From NCBI RefSeq assembly GCF_027595985.1, contig NC_073304.1, positions 145,445,246-145,509,245 on the forward strand: 64,000 bases of DNA, given 5' to 3'. Source of the DNA: Sorex araneus (taxonomy: Eukaryota > Chordata > Mammalia > Eulipotyphla > Soricidae). Both the position numbers and the translations under genes were made by a program. Numbering within the stretch: position 1 is the stretch's first letter; every line of letters starts with the position of its first letter. The notes beneath the pieces were generated by a model, which worked only from the letters and a program-made list of their open reading frames with translations, did no database searches and had not been told where the DNA came from. This document shows, in pieces, positions 58,740 to 64,000 of the stretch.

Positions 58740-59361
58740 AGTAGGAACAATATGTATTGGTGGGGATGTGGTGAAAAGGAACTGTTATCAACTTCTAGTG
58801 AGAAACAGTATGGAGAGTCCTTCGTAAACTTAAAATTGAACTGCCATATTATGCAGCAATCCTCCAGGAGATAATCAAAGGTCATTATTCATTATTGCAC
58901 TTAGTACAATAGCTAAAATATAGAATCAACCTAGGTGTCTAAGGACAGATGAATGAATAACGAATACATGACATATATACAAAATGGAATACTATGAGGC
59001 TGTAAGGAATGATAAAATCATGCAATTTGCTCTGATGTGGTTAGAACTGGAAGATGTCATGTTGAGTGAAGCTAGAAGAAGAAAGACAAATATAGAATGA
59101 TCTCACTTATCTGTAGTATATAGAATAACAGATGAGAAAATGTGTTGTAGTGAAAGAGGGATGCCCTGATCACCCTTGACCCCAGTGTTTAGAGAAGAGG
59201 AGGACAGAGAAGAAAATAAATCAAGGGAGGGCAGAACAGGAAATAAGTGAACAAGCATCAGGGCTTCAGTTCTACTGGTGATATGGGTGAGTGATATAGC
59301 CAATATACACAAAACACAGACTCAACAGAAGTGAAAACATGAGATATAAACTGCAACCAAG

Positions 59362-59956
59362 GTGTTGGGGCTGGACTGAGCTATCAGGGCGAACCCATGT
59401 AGACTGTACCGTACTACGGACAGGAACATAGGGACCCATGAAAATGGGCGAGATTTCTCGTGTGTCCTGACTGGTTTGGATGAAGCTGAACATTTTCCCC
59501 CCTTCAAGCTGTCTTCAGAAAAATAATTTCAGTATATTGAGAAGAGCAGTTTTCCTTCTCTCACAGAAGCCTGGCTGGTCTTTGACATGCAGATGGTGTT
59601 AGCCAGGCCTGACCTTTGATATTGTAAATTGTAGGCTTTGGCCCAGCCTAGTCTTTGGGATGTAGATTTCAGGTGCTTTTAGTCCAAGGAAGGTTTAGGT
59701 TTTGGTTTTGCATCTTCTTTCCTGAGGCCTAGATTACTGGCCTGCAGATACAAGGAAATAATGTTGCCTCAGTGTTCTTCCTGTAACATCTTTTGATGCC
59801 TTTGGTGACATCACTGTATTGCGCCCTTTAGAGCTACCATGATCAATAAAAGGAGGTTCAGGAGGCTGTCTGCCTTTGCTAAGAGCCAGAGAGAGCCTTA
59901 GTCCTCCAATCAAGACATTTCTTCCGTGTGCCTTATCTCAGCGCCTCCTACCACAC
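59362..59956 (+). mobile_element. LTR-like insertion nested in L1
   Basis: About 595 bp of sequence foreign to L1, starting near TGTTGGGGCTGG and ending near CTACCACA. It has an AATAAA at about 59845 followed by about 110 bp of R-U5-like sequence. L1 sequence lies on both sides. No viral coding region and no clear target duplication, so the exact ends are uncertain. Probably a solo LTR. Confidence 0.5.
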
Positions 59957-60387
59957 GAATATTCATGCAACATATGAACACAATATTCTGTAATGTGTCT
60001 GTCAAATTGATGTGTGGGCAAAGGGGCAGGGATTGTGGGTGGGGATAGAATCTGGGAACACTGGTGGAGGGAAGCTAACTCTGGTGGTGGCATTGATGTT
60101 GAGATATTATATGCCTAACACTCAGCTATCAATAACTTTGTAAATTACAGGTTTCTGATAAAAATATTTTATGATAATGAATGAAGATTTCAAGTCCTAG
60201 AACTCTCCAAGTGAAGAGGGGTACAAGAATCTTAGAAACTGAAAACAAAGATGTGTAATGAGATATGTAAGAAAGAGGAAGAAATTATGGGAAGTCCCAT
60301 TCAACCAAACAGATGGCCCAGCTTGGCAGTAAGTCAGTTAGCTATTGAACTGCCTTTGAAGAGGAGGGCAAGTTAAGAGTCAAGAAC

Positions 60388-60846
60388 TGAAGGGCTGGTT
60401 AAGGGTTAACCGCTGAAGTTGCCCTTTGTAACTACTTGACTGCTTTGAAAGATGTTTTCAGGACCTACCTCTGGGCAGGACTCTGTCACCAAATGGGCCA
60501 ACAAACTGCCCTAGGAACTATAGGCAAACATTTGCAGGGAAATAGTTAACAGTCAACAAATGTTTAGATATGTAAATCAAGTGACCTATGTGTGATCCCT
60601 TTGATATATAGATGTGATTCCCTTTGATATGTGAGATTTTCATTTCTCCCCCAAAAGGGTATAAAAACAGCTAGCTTTTTGAGTTTGGGGCCTTGGTTAT
60701 GCCACGCTATTGAGGCACAATTGAAGGTCCCAATATAGCTATATTGGCTTAAATAAACCCCATGCATTTGCAGAAAGAGTTGTCTTGGTTTTGTTCTTTT
60801 ATCTCTCCGAGCCTCCCCCGGGCAGAGATCTGCTGACCCTAACACC
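60388..60846 (+). mobile_element. Solo LTR, probable
   Basis: About 460 bp starting TGAAGGGCTGG and ending near CCCTAACA. It has a clear TATA box (TATAAAA, 60660-60666) and an AATAAA (60752-60757), then a GC-rich trailer: the U3-R-U5 layout. Unrelated to the other LTR-like repeats here. No coding region and no flanking duplication found. Confidence 0.65.
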
Positions 60847-61209
60847 TTGGACATCAAATTACATTCAATTTAGCACCTACTATGAATTTTAAAAGCCATT
60901 TATTTGCAATGTTTCAATCTTTAAGACATAATTTGCTGTCATTGTCTGGTGATACAATTACAAATATTTACTCACCAACCTACATTTCTACCTACTTCTC
61001 TACAGCTCCTAATACATTGCACTCAGTAAAATGAAACTTAAAATGTCAAGCTCCCTCTGCCTTCCTTTGTTTGGGGGTAAAAAAGTTCATCTCTTTGAAT
61101 GTACAATTTACACCTAGTGAAATATACAGAAAGAATTGTGTCTCCTTATTAAATTATTTCAGCAACATTTAGGAAAGTCATATTTTAAACAAAGGAAGGT
61201 TCTGTTTGA
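60847..61209. other. Intergenic DNA, nothing recognised
   Basis: AT-rich; no supported feature. Confidence 0.45.
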
Positions 61210-61375
61210 GTAGTCAGAGTGACTTTGGTTTAGTTCTTGCTTCTGACACTTTCTGTGTGACTTTGGACAAATCACTTAAATACTTTTTTGCCTCCTTTTT
61301 TCAGTACAGTAGGGCATTGCACATGACAGTTATCACAGATTAAGCAGGGCACTTAGCACTGGATATTTGAGATGA
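61210..61375 (+). mobile_element. MIR
   Basis: 'gtgactttggacaaatcactt' and the following 'gcctccttttttcagtacag' match the MIR core order; 'gcagggcacttagcac' matches its 3' part. Old. Confidence 0.65.
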
Positions 61376-61573
61376 ACTCAAAGATGATGTTTCTTTGTTT
61401 TATTCTCGATCATTAGTTCATAGACGGCAGGATGTACATTTTATAAATGCCTTCAGCAATTATACAATTATTTGTATTCTAATTCTTCTGCCCAAGGAAT
61501 TACTATGAGGAATAATGGCCTTGAAACTTAAAACTTAGATTTATCCATCTTTAAGAATCTGTATACCAAAATG

Positions 61574-62080
61574 GATATACATGGAGAGTATCATGCTAAA
61601 TGAAATGAGTCAGAAAGAGAGGACAGACCTAGAAGGACTGCACTCATTTGTGGAGTATAGAATAACATTAACACCCAAAGGCAGTAGGCCAGTAGGATTG
61701 CCCCAGACCTGGAAGCCTGCTTCATGAGTGAAGGGGAGAAGGCAGATGTTATTATAAGGAATCACTAAGAAAATGATGACTGGAGGAATCAGTTGGCATG
61801 GGAGATGTGTGCGGAAAGTAGATAATGGACCAAACATAATGATCTTTCAGTGTCTGTGTTTCAAGCCACAATGCCCAAAAGTAGAGAGAGCGTATGGGGA
61901 ATATTGTCTGCCATGGAGGCAGGGGGAGGGTGGGAAAGGGGGGGTATACCGGGGATGTTGGTGGTAGGGAATGTGCACTGGTGGAGGGATGGGTGTTTGA
62001 TCATTGTGTGATTGTAACCCAAACATGAAAGTTTGTAACTAACTCACGGTGATTCGATAATATTTAAAAAAACTTTTTAA
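61574..62080 (+). mobile_element. 5'-truncated L1 3' end
   Basis: 'ggagagtatcatgctaaatg', 'aatattgtctgccatggagg', 'gggggtataccggggatgtt', CACTGGTGGAGGGATGGGTG, then 'ctcacggtgattcgataat' and A-rich tail. Low divergence from the 16304 and 57096 copies, so a fairly recent insertion. No clear target duplication. Confidence 0.88.
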
Positions 62081-62089
62081 AAATAAAGG

Positions 62090-62800
62090 TTACTGTCCTG
62101 CAGGTAATCTGCCCACCGGGAACTCCTCCTACTCGGCTTCGGACGGCTCCCAGGCGGGCCCTGCTCCCCACCCTCCCCTGGCTCTCCCAGGACCCTCCAG
62201 ACCCTGTTCCCATCCCCATGCCTCTCTGCTAGCTCCCCAACTGCGTAGACCCTGTCGTGTACTGAGCACTGCCAGTGTCCCAAGTGGTTACCATGGGCGT
62301 GGCCTGTACCTCAGGGGGCATGGTCTCAAAAGGGGTATGACTTCTCACTGGAGCAGCCACAGTTATTATTTTTTTAGCATAATCTGTATAACCTGTTCCT
62401 CTGAAAAATACCCTGGCAATCCAATCACTCTATATCAGTAGTATATTAGCTTATTCTACCTTCACAAAAACTATCTGTGAACAATAGAAACTTTGCAAGG
62501 AGACCATAGACTTAAATGTTCACTAGAGGCCCCACATAAATCAGGATGAATTCCTGAGAGTAAGGAAGAATTTTAGAATAGGTACAAGGCTACCATTATC
62601 AGTTTAGCACAAACAGAACCCCTCTTCCCCCAGCAAGAGGGAAGAGGGTTAGACAACTAGAATGTTTCAACTCTATACTTCCATACCAATATGAAGAAAG
62701 AGCGAAAATACCCTCCATGAAGAGAGGATGAAGAAAAGATTCTAGAAGCCTCAACAGGGGCTACCACTTATACGACCTTTCAGAAAAATAATTCAGAGAG
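62090..62800 (+). mobile_element. Putative L1 5' UTR
   Basis: GC-rich, CpG-containing start (62095-62340) followed by AT-rich sequence leading into ORF1-like sequence. The position directly upstream of ORF1 and the composition fit an L1 5' UTR. I cannot match it to a known shrew L1. The GC-rich part could be a separate element. Confidence 0.4.
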
Positions 62801-63627
62801 GAAATCTTGAGGAGAGTAGATGTACTGCAAGCAACCATGGAACAGACATCCAATAAACTAAGGGAGGATATAAATGAAGCATTGGACCAGTCCACCAAGA
62901 AAATGCAGGAAGAAATGAGAGCAGAAATTTCAAAGCTACGAACGTAAGTCACACAAATAAAGGAATCAGTAGATGAATTAAAAATCTCAGTAGGAGCCCT
63001 CAACAGTAGAATGACTACAGCTGAAGACAGAATCAGCAAGCTCGAAGATGAGCTGCACAAAGCTTGCAGGCAACAACAAATAATGGAAAAGACCTCAAAA
63101 TGGCCTTAGAGCGAATCAGTGTCCTAGAGGATGACCTCAAGAGGAACAACATTAGAATCATTGGAGTACCAGAAGCACAGGGAAGTAACCCCAATGAAAA
63201 AAAAGCACAGTGAAAGAAATCATTGCTGAGAAATTCCCAGAGCTGGAGGAGGTAGGCATCCAGATCCAAGGAGCCCAAAGAGACCTGAATAAAAAAGACT
63301 CCAAGGCACATCATAGTCAGAATGATGGATGCTGTGGATAGAGACACAACACTGCAAGCATCAAGGTCAAAGAAGGAAATAACATACAAAGGAGCACCCC
63401 TAAGATTTACAGCAGACCTATCAGAGGAAAACCTCCAAGCCCGAAGACGATAGTGAGACATAGTGAAAAAACTCAATGAAATGAACACATCACCAAAAAT
63501 ACTTTATCTGGCAAAACTCTCACTCAAACTCGAAGGAACCATACACTATTTCTTGGATAAACAACAGCTCAGGAACTTCATAGACTCAAAACCAAACTTA
63601 AAAGAAGGACTAAAGGGGCTATTGTAA
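62801..63627 (+). pseudogene. L1 ORF1 remnant
   Basis: L1 ORF1p is an RNA-binding trimeric chaperone needed for retrotransposition. A heptad-rich coiled-coil segment (about 62801-63100) is followed by the RRM-like part with NIRIIGVPE (63145-63175). The C-terminal domain includes GAPLRFTADLS (about 63390-63425), and the frame ends at TAA 63625-63627. Lesions: TAA at 62945, TAG at 63107, a frame change near 63100, another in the A-run near 63200, one near 63305, and TAG at 63451. It is certainly non-functional. ORF2 follows after about 40 bp, the usual L1 arrangement. Confidence 0.82.
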
Positions 63628-63669
63628 GACAAGGAAGAACCCCACAAGAACAACAAACCCCAAAGAAAG

Positions 63670-63999
63670 ATGTCACAAACCCCCATGACAATAATCTCTC
63701 TCAATGTCAACAGCCTAAATGCACCAATTAAGAGACACAGAGTGGCAAAATGGATCCAGAAATTAAACCCAACGTTCTGCTGCCTGCAAGAAACACACCT
63801 GAAGAATCAGAACAAACACAGACTCAAAGTCAAAGGATGGAAAACAATACTGCAGGCAAACAACTTCCTCAAGAAAGCTAGGGTGGCCATACTAGTATCC
63901 GACAACATAGATTTCAGATTGAAAAAGATTCGAAGGGACAGTGAAGGTCATTTCTATTTATCAAGAGATATGTACAACAGGAAGAAATCACACTCTTAA
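63670..63999 (+). pseudogene. L1 ORF2 N-terminal fragment (endonuclease start)
   Basis: The first 109 codons of L1 ORF2, the AP-like endonuclease/reverse transcriptase. The start MSQTPMTIISLNVNSLNAP carries the catalytic Asn of the N-terminal motif, and LQETHLK carries the conserved Glu. Residues up to about 95 are intact. Near 63955 the ORF2 sequence continues in another frame, and the original frame stops at TAA 63997-63999. The element therefore has at least one frameshift in ORF2. It continues beyond the window. Confidence 0.88.
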
Positions 64000-64000
64000 A

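Larger units (their letters stand above)
58130..60150 (+). mobile_element. Older L1 3' part carrying a nested SINE and LTR-like block
   Basis: ORF2-end landmarks run from 'gcagaatacttcaagattta' (58151) through 'ggtttgatatccaggatatgc', 'atggccattaagtac', 'gcaaaatcaaaacaatgagat' and 'aaatggaatactatgaggc'. The L1 3' end resumes at about 59960 and finishes 'tcaataactttgtaaatta' near 60150. Two insertions split it (next entries). No open frame survives. Confidence 0.75.

Noticed and set aside
49733..64000. Search for CD93, expected next to THBD
   Set aside because: No lectin/EGF-type frame on either strand up to the window end; it probably lies beyond it.
1..64000. CRISPR arrays, operons, bacterial signals
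   Set aside because: The window is mammalian nuclear DNA; tandem repeats here are microsatellites, minisatellites and retroposons without spacer-repeat structure.

Overview
This is vertebrate nuclear DNA, almost certainly from a red-toothed shrew (Sorex or a close relative). It is an AT-rich mammalian intergenic landscape carrying many copies of a tRNA-derived SINE. The SINE has a perfect pol III B box (GGTTCGATTCC) and an A-box-like TAGCACAGCGGG, and its body matches my memory of the shrew SOR family. Old mammal-wide MIR and L2 relics, L1 fragments and LTR-like repeats fill much of the rest. The species call rests on memory of the SINE, not on a search.

Only two host genes are supported. 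SSTR4 (somatostatin receptor 4) is an intronless seven-helix receptor frame on the + strand near 22.9-24.0 kb. THBD (thrombomodulin) is an intronless gene on the - strand at 37.8-39.5 kb with a CpG-rich promoter. They are convergent and about 13.8 kb apart, which is the arrangement I remember for human chromosome 20p11.2. CD93, the next gene in human beyond THBD, is not seen and would lie past the right edge. The two genes have unrelated roles: peptide-hormone signalling, and endothelial anticoagulation.

THBD looks intact: signal peptide, C-type-lectin domain, six EGF modules, Ser/Thr-rich stalk, one membrane helix and a cytoplasmic tail. SSTR4 does not. Its frame has no ATG before the first transmembrane helix, the likely ancestral ATG is out of frame, the start of helix 1 is remodelled, and a TGA cuts off the last eleven codons, which are still readable downstream and encode a PDZ-type tail. 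Two strongly conserved residues are also changed. The gene is either recently inactivated, uses an unrecognised upstream exon, or is affected by assembly error.

Layout: 1-22.5 kb is intergenic, with SINEs, L1 pieces, an LTR-like repeat and a composite retroposon. 22.5-24.05 kb is SSTR4, with a minisatellite just upstream. 24.05-37.8 kb is the inter-gene interval, poor in young insertions. 36.0-40.4 kb is THBD with its 3' UTR and CpG island. 40.4-62 kb is repeat-dense DNA with nested L1, SINE and LTR insertions and three more composite elements. 62.1-64 kb is the 5' part of a decayed L1 running off the window.

The most unusual material is a set of composite non-autonomous retroposons with exact target-site duplications. 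One kind has different 5' modules on a shared L1-like 3' tail (13.3 and 42.1 kb). The other has longer heads on a shared SOR-like tail (47.1 and 48.8 kb). I do not recognise these as named families.
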